From the NCBI RefSeq assembly GCF_037861325.1, contig NZ_JAFELW010000002.1: DNA of 64,000 nucleotides. One strand, written 5' to 3'. Shown here piece by piece: positions 50,932-60,905 of the stretch. The first letter of the stretch is position 1. Every line of letters starts with the position of its first letter. The stretch comes from Riemerella anatipestifer_F. Its GTDB lineage: Bacteria > Bacteroidota > Bacteroidia > Flavobacteriales > Weeksellaceae. The translations under genes were made by a program, and so were the position numbers. The notes under the pieces are model-generated. The model was not told the DNA's origin. It saw only the letters and a list, made by a program, of their open reading frames with translations, and did no database searches.

Positions 50932-52206
50932 TTAGTCTTCTAAATCATATTGTTTAATCTTACGATAAAGCGTTCGTTGAGAAATACCTAATGCTTCCGC
51001 CGCTTTATTTCGTCTTCCGTTATGCATTTCTAGTGCTTTTACAATAAGCTCTCGCTCATTGTTCTGCAAAGATAAAGATTCTGGCTTAGCTTCTTCTACC
51101 TCTATATCTTCAATTTCCACATCATCTTGCACAGGTGCTACCATACCAGACTCCATACCACTATTTTGATTTTCAAAATAAAGTAAAGACCCTGTATTAA
51201 CCGCCGCCGTATCTGGTGTGTAAATTCTATTGATAAGACTTTTCTCGTGATGGCTAAAATCAGAATTCCCTCTATTTTTTATCAGCTCCGAAGTGAGTGA
51301 TTTTAAATCATTGATATCGTTCCTCATATCAAAGAGTATTTTATACATAATCTCTCTCTCGGAACTAAAATCAGAACCCGAGCTACCCATTGTATTCTTC
51401 TGAACTAAAGCAGGCAATTTATTTTCTGTAGGAATATACTCCGCTAATCTTACAGCATCTATCTCTCTTTTTTGCTCTACCACCGTCATCTGCTCTACCA
51501 AATTTCTCAACTGTCTCACATTCCCAGGGAAAGGATATTGTTCTAAATAGCTTATCGCATCATCAGTAAGTTTAAGTTCAGGCATACGGTATTTTTCTGC
51601 AAAGTCAATCGCGAATTTTCTAAAAAGCAAATGGATATCTCCCTTGCGTTCTCTAAGTGGTGGCATATCTATCTGCACCGTATTCAGACGGTAAAACAAA
51701 TCCTCACGAAAACGCCCATCTTGGATTGCACTCAACATATTAACATTAGTGGCTGCCACAATACGCACATTGGTTTTCTGTATTTGGGAAGACCCTACCT
51801 TCATAAACTCTCCACTTTCTAATACACGCAACAGACGAACCTGTGTTTGTAAAGGTAACTCTCCTACCTCATCTAAAAAGATAGTTCCGCCGTCTGCCAC
51901 TTCAAAATAGCCTTTTCGTGTGGAAGTTGCCCCTGTAAAAGCCCCTTTTTCGTGTCCAAAAAGCTCGGAATCTATAGTACCCTCTGGGATAGCCCCACAG
52001 TTTACGACGATATAAGGTTGATGCTTTCGGCGTGATTCGGCGTGAATGATTTTAGGGATAAACTCTTTACCAACCCCACTTTCTCCAATCACCAAAACCG
52101 AAATATCCGTGGGTGCTACCTGTATGGCCTTTTCTAAAGCTCTATTGAGTACGGGATAGTTACCTATAATCCCAAATCTATTCTTTATATTTTGTAGCTC
52201 TGACAT
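50932..52206 (-). CDS. Sigma-54-dependent Fis-family transcriptional activator
   Basis: 424 residues. The AAA+ domain begins at residue about 15 with no N-terminal receiver: Walker A VIGESGVGKEF, GAFTGA loop in HEKGAFTGATSTRKGYFE, Walker B GGTIFLDEVGE, and GNVRQLRNLV. A 120-residue linker leads to a Fis helix-turn-helix, KAAEALGISQRTLYRKIKQYDL. Lack of a receiver suggests it is controlled by amount or by a partner. It heads the transcript with lptE and the acidic protein; its targets are unknown. It sits 28 bp after miaB in the same direction. Confidence 0.92.
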   Translation of the reverse strand: MSELQNIKNRFGIIGNYPVLNRALEKAIQVAPTDISVLVIGESGVGKEFIPKIIHAESRRKHQPYIVVNCGAIPEGTIDSELFGHEKGAFTGATSTRKGYFEVADGGTIFLDEVGELPLQTQVRLLRVLESGEFMKVGSSQIQKTNVRIVAATNVNMLSAIQDGRFREDLFYRLNTVQIDMPPLRERKGDIHLLFRKFAIDFAEKYRMPELKLTDDAISYLEQYPFPGNVRQLRNLVEQMTVVEQKREIDAVRLAEYIPTENKLPALVQKNTMGSSGSDFSSEREIMYKILFDMRNDINDLKSLTSELIKNRGNSDFSHHEKSLINRIYTPDTAAVNTGSLLYFENQNSGMESGMVAPVQDDVEIEDIEVEEAKPESLSLQNNERELIVKALEMHNGRRNKAAEALGISQRTLYRKIKQYDLED

Positions 52207-52234
52207 CTTTGATAAAAATTAAAGGTTAAAAAAC

Positions 52235-53668
52235 TTAGTCCACTCTCCCCAAAAGTGTGCCTTGCGTATTATCATAGACAAAAACAGAAACTATGTCTCC
52301 TACCTTCTGCCCTTCTTTCTTATCAAACACACAAACCGCATTTTGGGAGTTTCTTCCTTTCCATTGGTTTTTATCCTTTTTACTTTCTCCTTCTATCAGG
52401 ATTTCGTGATGACGCCCTACATAACCTTTCATTCTCTTTCTAGAAAGCTCTCCCTGCAAATCTATAACTTCCTGCAAACGGCGTTTTTTAACCTCCGCCG
52501 GGACATTGTCTTCCATTTTTTTATGAGCAGGCGTCCCTGGTCTTTCTGAATAAGCGAACATATAACCGTAATCATACTCCACCTCTTTCATAAGAGACAG
52601 GGTATCTTGATGGTCTTCTTCCGTTTCATTACAGAAGCCTACTATCATATCTTGAGAAAAAGCTACATCAGGCACTATTTTTCTTGCCTCTCTAATAAGC
52701 TCTAGATATTCTTCTCTAGTATGCTGTCTGTTCATTAGTTCTAGCATTTTGTTGCTTCCCGTCTGAACAGGCAAATGCACATACTTACAAATATTAGGAT
52801 ACTGAGCCATTTTCCTAAACACCTCTAAACTCATATCTTGAGGGTTAGAAGTAGAAAATCTGATACGCATCTCTGGTACTGTCTTTGCGACCATCTCTAA
52901 GAGTTGAGAGAAGTCTACCGCTGTAGCTTTTTGCATCTCTGTGGCTTTATCAAAGTCTTTTTTAGGACCGCCACCGTACCAAAGGTAAGAATCTACATTC
53001 TGCCCCAGTAAAGTAATTTCCTTATAGCCGTTTTCCCATAATTCTTGGCATTCTTTGATAATAGAATGTGGGTCTCTACTCCTTTCTCTTCCCCTAGTGA
53101 AAGGCACCACACAGAAAGTACACATATTATCGCAACCTCTAGTAATGGTTACAAAAGCTGTAACCCCATTACCCCCCAACCTCACAGGGTTGATGTCTGC
53201 ATAGGTTTCTTCCTTAGAGAGAATCACATTGATGGCATCTCTACCGTCTTCGGTTTCTTTAAGTAGGTTAGGTAAATCTCTGTATGCATCAGGACCAACT
53301 ACCAAATCCACCAGCTGTTCCTCTTCTAAAAATTTGGTTTTAAGCCTTTCTGCCATACAGCCCAAAACCCCCACCGTAAGACTTGGTTTTTCTTTTTTCA
53401 AATTCTTGAACTGAGACAAACGCATTCTTACTGTTTGCTCTGCCTTCTCTCTAATAGAGCAAGTGTTAAGCAAAATTAAATCTGCTTCTTCTACCTTTAG
53501 AGTAGTATTGTAGCCTTCATCATTTAAAATAGAAGCCACGATTTCGCTATCAGAAAAATTCATTTGGCAACCATAACTTTCTAAAAAAAGTTTCTTAGAG
53601 TTGCCTTCCTTTTCTGCTATGGCGTAAGCCTCTCCCTGACGACTTTCGTCTATATATTTCTCTTGCAT
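52235..53668 (-). CDS. miaB: tRNA-2-methylthio-N6-isopentenyladenosine37 synthase MiaB
   Basis: Radical-SAM methylthiotransferase with two Fe-S clusters. 477 residues: N-terminal UPF0004 domain (LESYGCQMNFSDSE, NTCSIREKAE, VGVLGCMAER, three cluster cysteines), radical-SAM motif TRGCDNMCTFC (C-x3-C-x2-C), C-terminal TRAM domain. A -7 element TATATTTG (53725-53718) lies upstream. It modifies position 37 of tRNAs reading UNN codons. Confidence 0.95.
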   Translation of the reverse strand: MQEKYIDESRQGEAYAIAEKEGNSKKLFLESYGCQMNFSDSEIVASILNDEGYNTTLKVEEADLILLNTCSIREKAEQTVRMRLSQFKNLKKEKPSLTVGVLGCMAERLKTKFLEEEQLVDLVVGPDAYRDLPNLLKETEDGRDAINVILSKEETYADINPVRLGGNGVTAFVTITRGCDNMCTFCVVPFTRGRERSRDPHSIIKECQELWENGYKEITLLGQNVDSYLWYGGGPKKDFDKATEMQKATAVDFSQLLEMVAKTVPEMRIRFSTSNPQDMSLEVFRKMAQYPNICKYVHLPVQTGSNKMLELMNRQHTREEYLELIREARKIVPDVAFSQDMIVGFCNETEEDHQDTLSLMKEVEYDYGYMFAYSERPGTPAHKKMEDNVPAEVKKRRLQEVIDLQGELSRKRMKGYVGRHHEILIEGESKKDKNQWKGRNSQNAVCVFDKKEGQKVGDIVSVFVYDNTQGTLLGRVD

Positions 53669-53831
53669 AGTCTATTGTATTAACCATTAAATATTACCCA
53701 CAGGATAATCTAAACCGCAAATATACTAATTATTATGACAAAATGGCAGATAAAAACTATCGTATCATGAGAAATATAACTCGGTTACTTTCAACTGAAG
53801 ACGACACTTTATTTCCGAAACCTTTTTTAAG

Positions 53832-54626
53832 CTAATCTTTTATTTCAAGTTCCACCACATAGCCCTCGTGGGAACGGACATTCATTACGCCACCATCTTC
53901 AAACGCCAAGTACTGCCCTTTAACTCCTTTTAAAATACCTTGATATTCTTTTGTTTTGCTTAAATTTATAGAAGTAATTTTTTCTAAAGGTGTATAAGGA
54001 TATTTTAAATTATAAAGTTCAGACTCTACCACAAACTTTTGACTTTCTTTTGGGAATAAACCAACAACCTCCTCTCTTAATGCAAACAAATCCACTTCGC
54101 TAGCTCCATCATCGGAGAGCATTTTTCTCCAATTGGTTTTATCGGATAAATGGTTTTTAAGAGCGACTTCTATAACTCCTGCTTCGTAGCGGTTTTCCGT
54201 CTTTGCTATGGGCAAAGCCTTTGTTGCTCCTTGGTCTATCCATCTAGTAGGCACTTGTGTTTGTCTGGTAACCCCAACTTTAACCTCCCCCGTATAAGCC
54301 AAATAAACCAAATGAGGTTGTAGCTGTATTTTCCGTTCCACCTCTATATCTCTTTCTTCTATATCTAGGTGGGCTTTAGAAAGTTCGGGCTTTAGGATAG
54401 TTTCACTAGCGTAAGGGCTTTCAAAAAAGCATTTTTTACAAAACCCCATCTGGTACACAGGCTCATCGCTCCCACATTCCACACACTGAAATCCTATATG
54501 CTTTATACTCAACCTACGGTTAAACAAAGCGTTGATGTGCAGTAAATCATTAGATAGATTAAGGTAATATTGGATAGGTTCTGCCAACTGTGCAGACATC
54601 TTGAGTACTTGCCCTGTAAATAACAT
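53832..54626 (-). CDS. DUF2797 protein with zinc-ribbon
   Basis: The frame opens at 54674 but the promoter at 54644-54675 falls within that extension, so the start is ATG 54626 (MLFTGQVLKMSAQ), giving 264 residues. FQCVECGSDEPVYQMGFCKKCF is a four-cysteine zinc-ribbon, and HLVYLAYTGEVKVGVTRQTQVPTRWIDQGA is the conserved GIY-YIG-like segment of DUF2797. Function unknown. It is divergent from the DUF4153 gene. Confidence 0.85.
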   Translation of the reverse strand: MLFTGQVLKMSAQLAEPIQYYLNLSNDLLHINALFNRRLSIKHIGFQCVECGSDEPVYQMGFCKKCFFESPYASETILKPELSKAHLDIEERDIEVERKIQLQPHLVYLAYTGEVKVGVTRQTQVPTRWIDQGATKALPIAKTENRYEAGVIEVALKNHLSDKTNWRKMLSDDGASEVDLFALREEVVGLFPKESQKFVVESELYNLKYPYTPLEKITSINLSKTKEYQGILKGVKGQYLAFEDGGVMNVRSHEGYVVELEIKD

Positions 54627-54643
54627 TTTTTGTGAATTTTGCT

Positions 54644-54675
54644 CAAAAATACAGATTAAATTCGGCAGTAACAAA
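54644..54675 (-). promoter_or_regulatory. Promoter of the DUF2797 gene
   Basis: Minus strand: TTTG (54675-54672), 20 nt, TATTTTTG (54651-54644). Near-perfect Bacteroidota consensus, 17 nt before ATG 54626. Confidence 0.7.
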
Positions 54676-54692
54676 CCAATGAATTATCAGAC

Positions 54693-54723
54693 TTTGCCAC
54701 TAAAAACAAAAACAATACATTTG
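54693..54723 (+). promoter_or_regulatory. Promoter of the DUF4153 gene
   Basis: TTTG (54693-54696), exactly 19 nt, TACATTTG (54716-54723), 21 nt before the ATG. Full consensus. It is back to back with the DUF2797 promoter, 17 bp between the two -33 elements. Confidence 0.75.
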
Positions 54724-54744
54724 TTATCTAATTTAATCTAAATT

Positions 54745-56496
54745 ATGAAACTACTTAATAACGCCCTCAAAAATTTAAAGAAAGTAGTTGCCAACTACCC
54801 AATGGTACTACTTTCGGCACTCATTTCTTATATTGCCATCGTTACGGTTATTATATGGGATACAAAGTTCGATTTTGTTTATAATATGACGGTTATTACC
54901 TTTGTTTCTGCCACGGGGATAGGCTTATTCTTTTCTATAAAAAAACTAAGTGATGTTATTGGCAAAAAATGGCTTCTTAATATCGTGGGTGTAGTGCTAT
55001 TAGTGGGATATTACGCTATCTTCCCTAATAATGAAAACAAACTCGAATATCAGTTTGAAACTTTCAGGTTTATAGTTATTACTGTAGCCGTGATTATCCA
55101 TTTATTCATTTCGGTGGCTCCTTTTTTACCAAAAGTTAAAAATGAATACTCCTTCTGGAACTATAACAAAAATTTGTTTATTAACTTCGTACTGTCCTCT
55201 ATTTTTAGTGGTGTTCTAGCGGCTGGAATTCTTTCAGCTATCAACATCTTTAATAGTTTATTTGGCATCAATGATAATTATAAGATATATCCTATCTTAT
55301 TTTCTGGCATATCTATTTTGGGGAATACCATTATTTTCCTTCTTTTTGAAGAAAGAAGCAGAGAAGAAGAACGCACTAGTACTGTAACAGAGTTCCCTAT
55401 CGCACTCAAATTCTTTACACAATACATACTTATTCCCCTTCTGTTCATCTATTTAGTGATTATGTACCTGTATGCTGCCAAGATTATTTTCTTATGGGAA
55501 CTCCCTAAAGGCTTGGTATCTATCACTGTGATTAGCTATTCTCTAGTAGGGATATTCGCATTGCTTTTGGTACATCCACTAAAAAATGAAGACAGTAAAT
55601 CTTGGGTTAAATGGTTCTCCAAAATATTTTACTTCTCGCTCGTACCAATGTTAGTATTGCTATTTGTGGCGATTTTCACTCGTTTGTTTGATTATGGAGT
55701 TACCGAATCTAGATATTTTGTCCTTTTAATGGCTGTGTGGATTACCTTATGCACCTTTTATTTCATTTTTAGAAAGAAGACTTCCATATCGTTCATTCCT
55801 AAAAGTTTGATGGCATTTTTAATCTTTGCGTTAATTTTCCCTTACTTCAATGTATTTTCGGTAGCTAAAAGAAGTCAGCTAAACCGTTTGCATCAGCTAT
55901 TGTCTGAAAACGGACTGCTCGTAAATGGCAAAATCAATTTTAATAAAGTGATAAAGCGTTCTGTTTTTTATGAAATTAGTGATGCAGGAAGGTATTTAAT
56001 TAACCGAAATGCAAAAGATGAACTCGCCCAATACCTTGATGAGAAACATATTAAAAACCTAAACAAAGAGTACCCTTCTTTTGTAGAATATGACGACTTC
56101 ACCACTATAAATGATGAAACAGGAAGCATTACTGAAAGAGGTAGTGAATATAAATATTTCAGTTTAACAGCTAGAACACAAGCGATACCTTTTGACGGCA
56201 AAGGTTGGATTCTAAGTACTGAATATGATAATAATACCGAACTAACAATAGAAAACAAATCGTTAAAGATAAATAGTAACCTACTCATAAGCCTAGATAA
56301 TAAAGAAGTAAATTTTGCCCCAGATATTACTGAGTTTGCTAAAAACACCCCTATGGGCGAAGTAGAAGAAATGGCATTCACAAAAAAACTTGATGGCTAC
56401 CGTATAACGATATACATTAACCGTATTGATTATAATGTTGAAAAAGAAGAAGTAACCTATGCGAATATAGAGCTTATTACAATTCAAAAACTTTAA
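54745..56496 (+). CDS. DUF4153 membrane protein
   Basis: 583 residues, about eleven membrane helices in residues 15-375, including ERTSTVTEFPIALKFFTQYILIPLLFIYLVIMYLYAAKI, the segment typical of DUF4153. A soluble C-terminal part follows (about 385-583), rich in Asn and Lys. Function unknown. It is transcribed from its own consensus promoter; 105 bp separate it from the thioesterase gene. Confidence 0.82.
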   Translation: MKLLNNALKNLKKVVANYPMVLLSALISYIAIVTVIIWDTKFDFVYNMTVITFVSATGIGLFFSIKKLSDVIGKKWLLNIVGVVLLVGYYAIFPNNENKLEYQFETFRFIVITVAVIIHLFISVAPFLPKVKNEYSFWNYNKNLFINFVLSSIFSGVLAAGILSAINIFNSLFGINDNYKIYPILFSGISILGNTIIFLLFEERSREEERTSTVTEFPIALKFFTQYILIPLLFIYLVIMYLYAAKIIFLWELPKGLVSITVISYSLVGIFALLLVHPLKNEDSKSWVKWFSKIFYFSLVPMLVLLFVAIFTRLFDYGVTESRYFVLLMAVWITLCTFYFIFRKKTSISFIPKSLMAFLIFALIFPYFNVFSVAKRSQLNRLHQLLSENGLLVNGKINFNKVIKRSVFYEISDAGRYLINRNAKDELAQYLDEKHIKNLNKEYPSFVEYDDFTTINDETGSITERGSEYKYFSLTARTQAIPFDGKGWILSTEYDNNTELTIENKSLKINSNLLISLDNKEVNFAPDITEFAKNTPMGEVEEMAFTKKLDGYRITIYINRIDYNVEKEEVTYANIELITIQKL

Positions 56497-56601
56497 AGTA
56501 AATATAACATAGTAGCTGTACCGTTAAATACTTTATTATACGAGGTATTGCTCTGAGTTTTTTACTTTAAATTTTCTTACCTTTGACCTAAAAAAATAGA
56601 A

Positions 56602-57099
56602 ATGTCAGTATTCTACCATAAATTTGAAGTGCGTTGGAGCGATATAGATGCCAACAGACATCTTGCCAACTCCGCCTATGTGCAATATTGTGCCCAAACG
56701 AGAATGGCTTTTATGAACCAACACAAAATGGGATTGGCACAGCTTAATCGTTGGGGAATTGGTCCCGTACTTCTTCACGAAAAGTATTCGTTTTTTAAAG
56801 AAATTTATGCAGACCAAACGGTTTATGTTTCTTTGGAGGTTTCTGGCGTGTCAGAAGATGCCAGCATCTATGCTTTTACTCACAAGTTTTATCTACCTGA
56901 TGGTACTCACTGTGCCACTTCAGAAGTAATGGGCGTATGGATAGACACTATGCTACGAAAAACCACCACGCCACCTGATGATATTTTGGTAAGTTTAACA
57001 CCGTATAAAACAGAAAACACCAAAACTCTAAGTAGAGAGGACATCAAAAACCTTCCTTTCAGACCAGAAAATATAGACCCTTCTGTTTTTCAATCTTAA
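56602..57099 (+). CDS. Acyl-CoA thioesterase, hotdog fold
   Basis: 165 residues of the 4-hydroxybenzoyl-CoA thioesterase/YbgC group: FEVRWSDIDANRHLANSAYVQYCAQTRM, with the catalytic Asp of the WxDxDxNxHxxN motif. The substrate is not predictable. A -7 element TACCTTTG at 56578-56585 lies 16 nt before the ATG. It is followed 15 bp later by thiL. Confidence 0.9.
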   Translation: MSVFYHKFEVRWSDIDANRHLANSAYVQYCAQTRMAFMNQHKMGLAQLNRWGIGPVLLHEKYSFFKEIYADQTVYVSLEVSGVSEDASIYAFTHKFYLPDGTHCATSEVMGVWIDTMLRKTTTPPDDILVSLTPYKTENTKTLSREDIKNLPFRPENIDPSVFQS

Positions 57100-57114
57100 T
57101 TTTTAAACTTCATT

Positions 57115-58176
57115 ATGTTAGAAGAAAAGAAAATGGCACTTACTCCAGTTTCTCAATTAGGAGAGTTTGGACTGATAAAACATTTAACCGATAAATTTAG
57201 TTTAAAAAACTCCTCTTCGGAACTGGGCATAGGAGATGATGCTACCATCATCAATCCAGAAAATAAAAAAGTGGTTATTTCCACCGATGTTTTGGCAGAA
57301 GGCGTACACTTCAATTTAGGTTATGTTCCACTAAAGCACCTAGGGTATAAGGCTGTTGTAGTCAACCTAAGTGATATTGCCGCTATGAATGCCACACCTA
57401 CACAAATATTGGTTTCTATGGCGGCTTCCAACCGTTTCCCAGTAGAGGCTTTTGATGAAATTTATGCAGGTATCGCTTTAGCTTGCGAACGCTACAATGT
57501 GGACCTTGTGGGGGGCGATACTACCAGCTCCCAAGCAGGACTTATATTGAACATTACAGCCATAGGACTCGCAAACGAAAATGAATTAGCCAAACGAAGC
57601 GGCGCTAAACCTAACGACCTATTAGTAGTTACAGGAGATTTAGGTGGTGCATATATGGGGCTTCAAATTCTAGAACGAGAACATTCGGTGTACTTAACCA
57701 ATCCCAATATGCAACCCGAAATGGAAGGCTACGACTATATCCTAGAACGCCAACTAAAGCCCGAAGCAAGAACAGACATCAAAAAGACTTTAACCGAACT
57801 GGACATCACTCCAACCTCAATGATAGATATTTCTGACGGATTGGCTTCGGAGATTCTACACTTGTCTGACCAAAGCAAAGTAGGTTTTAGGTTATATGAA
57901 GAGAAAATCCCTATGGATACTCTTACCATAACTACGGCAGATGAGTTTAATCTAAACCCTGCAATGGCAGCCCTTAACGGTGGCGAAGACTATGAACTCT
58001 TATTCACCATTTCTCCAAACGACTATGAAAAGATAAGAAACCACCCAGATTTCACTATTATTGGTCATGCTACGGAGTTAGAACAAGGCAATTATTTGGT
58101 ACTAAGAGGAAGCGAACAACTTACGCTACTCACCGCACAAGGCTGGGACGCTTTTCTAAAAAAGAATAGAAGCTAG
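57115..58176 (+). CDS. thiL: Thiamine-monophosphate kinase
   Basis: 353 residues from ATG 57115; ATG 57133 (MALTPVSQLGEF) is an equal candidate. AIR-synthase fold: LGIGDDATIINP, STDVLAEGVHF (Mg/ATP-binding Asp), VVNLSDIAAMNATP, VGGDTTSSQ, MIDISDGLASEILHL and NGGEDYELLF. It makes thiamine diphosphate, the active cofactor. Probably co-transcribed with the thioesterase gene. Confidence 0.94.
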   Translation: MLEEKKMALTPVSQLGEFGLIKHLTDKFSLKNSSSELGIGDDATIINPENKKVVISTDVLAEGVHFNLGYVPLKHLGYKAVVVNLSDIAAMNATPTQILVSMAASNRFPVEAFDEIYAGIALACERYNVDLVGGDTTSSQAGLILNITAIGLANENELAKRSGAKPNDLLVVTGDLGGAYMGLQILEREHSVYLTNPNMQPEMEGYDYILERQLKPEARTDIKKTLTELDITPTSMIDISDGLASEILHLSDQSKVGFRLYEEKIPMDTLTITTADEFNLNPAMAALNGGEDYELLFTISPNDYEKIRNHPDFTIIGHATELEQGNYLVLRGSEQLTLLTAQGWDAFLKKNRS

Positions 58177-58239
58177 ACTTTACTAGCCTTTCTTAACAGA
58201 AAAATACTTATTTTTGAGACTTATTAAATTGGATTTAAA

Positions 58240-59334
58240 ATGCAAAAAAACTGGACAACCCAAGAGATTTTAGATATTTATAACTTACCTTTCTTTGACT
58301 TGATTTATCGTGCAGCAGAGGTTCATCGCCAACACCACGACCCTAATAAAATACAAGTATCCTCGCTCATTTCTGTAAAAACAGGAGGTTGCCCAGAAGA
58401 TTGCGGTTACTGCCCTCAAGCAGCAAGATACCACACAGAGGTTAAAATCCACGAAATGTTACCTGTAAACCAAGTGAAAGCTCAAGCCTTAAGAGCCAAG
58501 CAAAATGGTATTTCTAGAGTATGTCTAGGAGCAGCGTGGAGAAATGTAAAAGACGGTCCTGATTTTGACCATGTATTAGATATGGTAAGAGAGGTAACCA
58601 AACTAGATATGGAGGTATGTTGCACTTTAGGAATGCTTACTGAAAACCAAGCTAAAAGGCTAGAAGAAGCAGGGCTATACGCCTACAATCACAACATAGA
58701 CAGCTCAGAAGAATATTATAAAGAAGTGATTTCTACCCGTGCTTTTGAAGACCGATTAGAAACCATCAATAATGTAAGAAAAACCTCTATTACCCTTTGT
58801 TCTGGAGGGATTATTGGTATGGGAGAAAGCGTGGAAGACCGCTGTGGAATGCTAAAAGTTTTAGCTAATATGACACCACAGCCCGAAAGTGTTCCAATCA
58901 ATGCTTTGGTTGCCGTAGAAGGAACACCTATGGAAGACCAAGAACCTGTAAACATTTTTGAGTTTGTAAGAATGGTAGCTACTGCTAGAATTGTTTTACC
59001 TAAAACTCAAGTAAGACTTTCCGCAGGAAGAACCGAATTTTCTAAGGAAGGTCAAGCACTTTGTTTCTTCGCGGGTGCCAACTCTATTTTTGCAGGAGAT
59101 AAATTATTAACCACCCCTAACCCTGATATTAACGAGGACAAAACCTTATTTAATCTTTTGGGAATAAAACCTCAACAACCTTTTGAAAAACACGCTAAAA
59201 GAGAGGTGGTGGACAAAGAAAACAGCCAATACACAGCACTAGGAGAAAATCCTAAATGGACTAGACCTGGACACAAAATACCAAGAAACGAAGAGAAAAG
59301 ACAATCTAGCAGCTTTCTAAAAGATAATGAATAA
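58240..59334 (+). CDS. bioB: Biotin synthase
   Basis: Radical-SAM enzyme inserting sulfur into dethiobiotin. 364 residues with CPEDCGYCPQ (C-x3-C-x2-C for the 4Fe-4S cluster), VCLGAAWR, YNHNIDSS and the later [2Fe-2S]-ligating residues in CGM/RLSAGR. The C-terminal tail (about 330-364) is longer than in E. coli. A -7 element TATTTTTG is at 58209-58216. Its stop overlaps the next gene by 8 bp. No other bio gene adjoins it. Confidence 0.95.
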   Translation: MQKNWTTQEILDIYNLPFFDLIYRAAEVHRQHHDPNKIQVSSLISVKTGGCPEDCGYCPQAARYHTEVKIHEMLPVNQVKAQALRAKQNGISRVCLGAAWRNVKDGPDFDHVLDMVREVTKLDMEVCCTLGMLTENQAKRLEEAGLYAYNHNIDSSEEYYKEVISTRAFEDRLETINNVRKTSITLCSGGIIGMGESVEDRCGMLKVLANMTPQPESVPINALVAVEGTPMEDQEPVNIFEFVRMVATARIVLPKTQVRLSAGRTEFSKEGQALCFFAGANSIFAGDKLLTTPNPDINEDKTLFNLLGIKPQQPFEKHAKREVVDKENSQYTALGENPKWTRPGHKIPRNEEKRQSSSFLKDNE

Positions 59335-59947
59335 AAATATAAACGATTACCTTGGTCTCTTCCTTCGTTCTTTTTTGCAAGGATTAGTTATTATTGGTCC
59401 CGTTGCAGCAACAGTATGGATTATTTGGTATATTGTGTCTAGTATAGACAATATTATCCCCTCTATTGCAGAGAAATTTCCAGGGCTTATCTTTATATTG
59501 GTAATCAGCAGTACCGCACTTATAGGCTGGCTCGGTAATAAATTTCTATTAGGGAGAATCTTAGTAGATAGTATGGATTATCTGCTTGAGCATACGCCAG
59601 GTATCAAATTTATTTACACTTCTTTAAAAGATGTGATGTCTTCTTTTGTTGGAGATAAAAAGAAATTTAACATACCTGTACTCATCAAAACTAATGATTC
59701 TCCAGAAGTTTGGAGAGTAGGCTTTCTTACTCAAAAAGAAGTTTCTATCATGGGACTTCAGGAGCATGTATCTGTCTATCTTCCGCATTCTTATGCCGTT
59801 TCTGGCTGGGTAGTTTTAGTAGAAAGTAAAAATGTAAAATTATTAGAAAATATCAACGCAGCTGATGCCATGAAATTTGCGGTAAGTGGTGGAGTTGCTG
59901 GATTTCCTAATGATATTGTCATAAAAAAAGAGGCTAACTTAAGTTAG
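59327..59947 (+). CDS. DUF502 membrane protein
   Basis: 206 residues: two membrane helices (about 15-38 and 50-68) and a soluble C-terminal domain with YLLEHTPGIKFIYTSLKDVMSSFVGDKKKF and VYLPHSYAVSGWVVLV, the DUF502 signature (the family includes plant LCV-type proteins). Function unknown. It overlaps the bioB end by 8 bp. The stop codon lies within the terminator stem. Confidence 0.88.
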   Translation: MNKNINDYLGLFLRSFLQGLVIIGPVAATVWIIWYIVSSIDNIIPSIAEKFPGLIFILVISSTALIGWLGNKFLLGRILVDSMDYLLEHTPGIKFIYTSLKDVMSSFVGDKKKFNIPVLIKTNDSPEVWRVGFLTQKEVSIMGLQEHVSVYLPHSYAVSGWVVLVESKNVKLLENINAADAMKFAVSGGVAGFPNDIVIKKEANLS

Positions 59948-59957
59948 CCTCTTTTTT
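59923..59957. terminator. Perfect palindromic bidirectional terminator containing a stop codon
   Basis: The 14-bp arms AAAGAGGCTAACTT and AAGTTAGCCTCTTT (59927-59940 and 59941-59954) abut with no spacer. An A-tract precedes and a T-tract follows. It contains the last codons and stop of the DUF502 gene and also lies 7 bp from the stop of the convergent GLPGLI gene. Confidence 0.88.
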
Positions 59958-59963
59958 ACAATT

Positions 59964-60827
59964 TTATTTTAGTTCAATAGGGTTATTATTTTCGTTTAAA
60001 AACTTTTTCAGTTTTACTTCTGCTTCTTTTATTTTATCCACAAAATAAGAACCATCTGGAAGTTTATACTCTTTCATTGCCGGATTATTAAAATGTGTTT
60101 TGATAGAAGCAAAAGGGTCTTGTTTATACGCTTGATATGCCTTATCAAATTTTTCACGAGTTACCTCAATACCATTCCCCGCACCAAATTCTTTCATCAT
60201 TTTATCCATGTATGGTGTTGCTTTTTCTTCAGAAAGTTTCTCATTTCCTTTAAGCACCCACTGATAATGGTTTTGGGTATCTTCTATTTTAACAATAAGC
60301 CCTGGTAAGCCATAAAATTTATACGGACCATCAGCAAAAGGAATATCCGTAGTAAACCAAGCCACCCAATTTCTTCCACCGAAAGAAGCAGTTGCTTTTT
60401 GTGTAGAGTAGTTTTCTATCGTAGCTTTATCTGATTCTATTTTCCAATCTAGCTTTACAGGCTCCTTATATACAAACTTTTTCTCTAAAATAAAATCTTC
60501 ATAAGCCACCTCTTTAATTGGATAAGGCTTTACTATAGAATAGGTAAATTTACCTTGTTTTAGCCCAAATTTTTCTTGGTCAAACATATTACCTGTTTTC
60601 TTAACTTGTTCCATAAAAGCCTTCATCAGCGAATCTTGAGAAACCGCCATATAATCTCTATAAACCGATTTATCTTTCCACACATCTAATACCGTAAGCT
60701 CTTTTTCCACCTTGTTAGCAGAATCTTTGCTTGGCTTAAAAGTCATTTCATAAAAGAAACGATTAACCTCCTGTGCAGAAAACAACCCTGCTAAAAGAAG
60801 TAACACTAAAAGATTTATTTTTTTCAT
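59964..60827 (-). CDS. GLPGLI-family secreted protein
   Basis: 287 residues with a signal peptide (INLLVLLLLAGLFSAQ) and the family motif FYGLPGLIVKIED near residue 170. GLPGLI proteins are exported Bacteroidota proteins of unknown function, often next to TonB-dependent receptors, but here none adjoins. It is monocistronic, ending at the shared terminator. Confidence 0.9.
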   Translation of the reverse strand: MKKINLLVLLLLAGLFSAQEVNRFFYEMTFKPSKDSANKVEKELTVLDVWKDKSVYRDYMAVSQDSLMKAFMEQVKKTGNMFDQEKFGLKQGKFTYSIVKPYPIKEVAYEDFILEKKFVYKEPVKLDWKIESDKATIENYSTQKATASFGGRNWVAWFTTDIPFADGPYKFYGLPGLIVKIEDTQNHYQWVLKGNEKLSEEKATPYMDKMMKEFGAGNGIEVTREKFDKAYQAYKQDPFASIKTHFNNPAMKEYKLPDGSYFVDKIKEAEVKLKKFLNENNNPIELK

Positions 60828-60905
60828 AATTAAAATTTTATTCTAAACAATAAGTAGCAAAATCATCATATTTGTTACAATATAATTTCACCAAAACTCC
60901 TTTTC

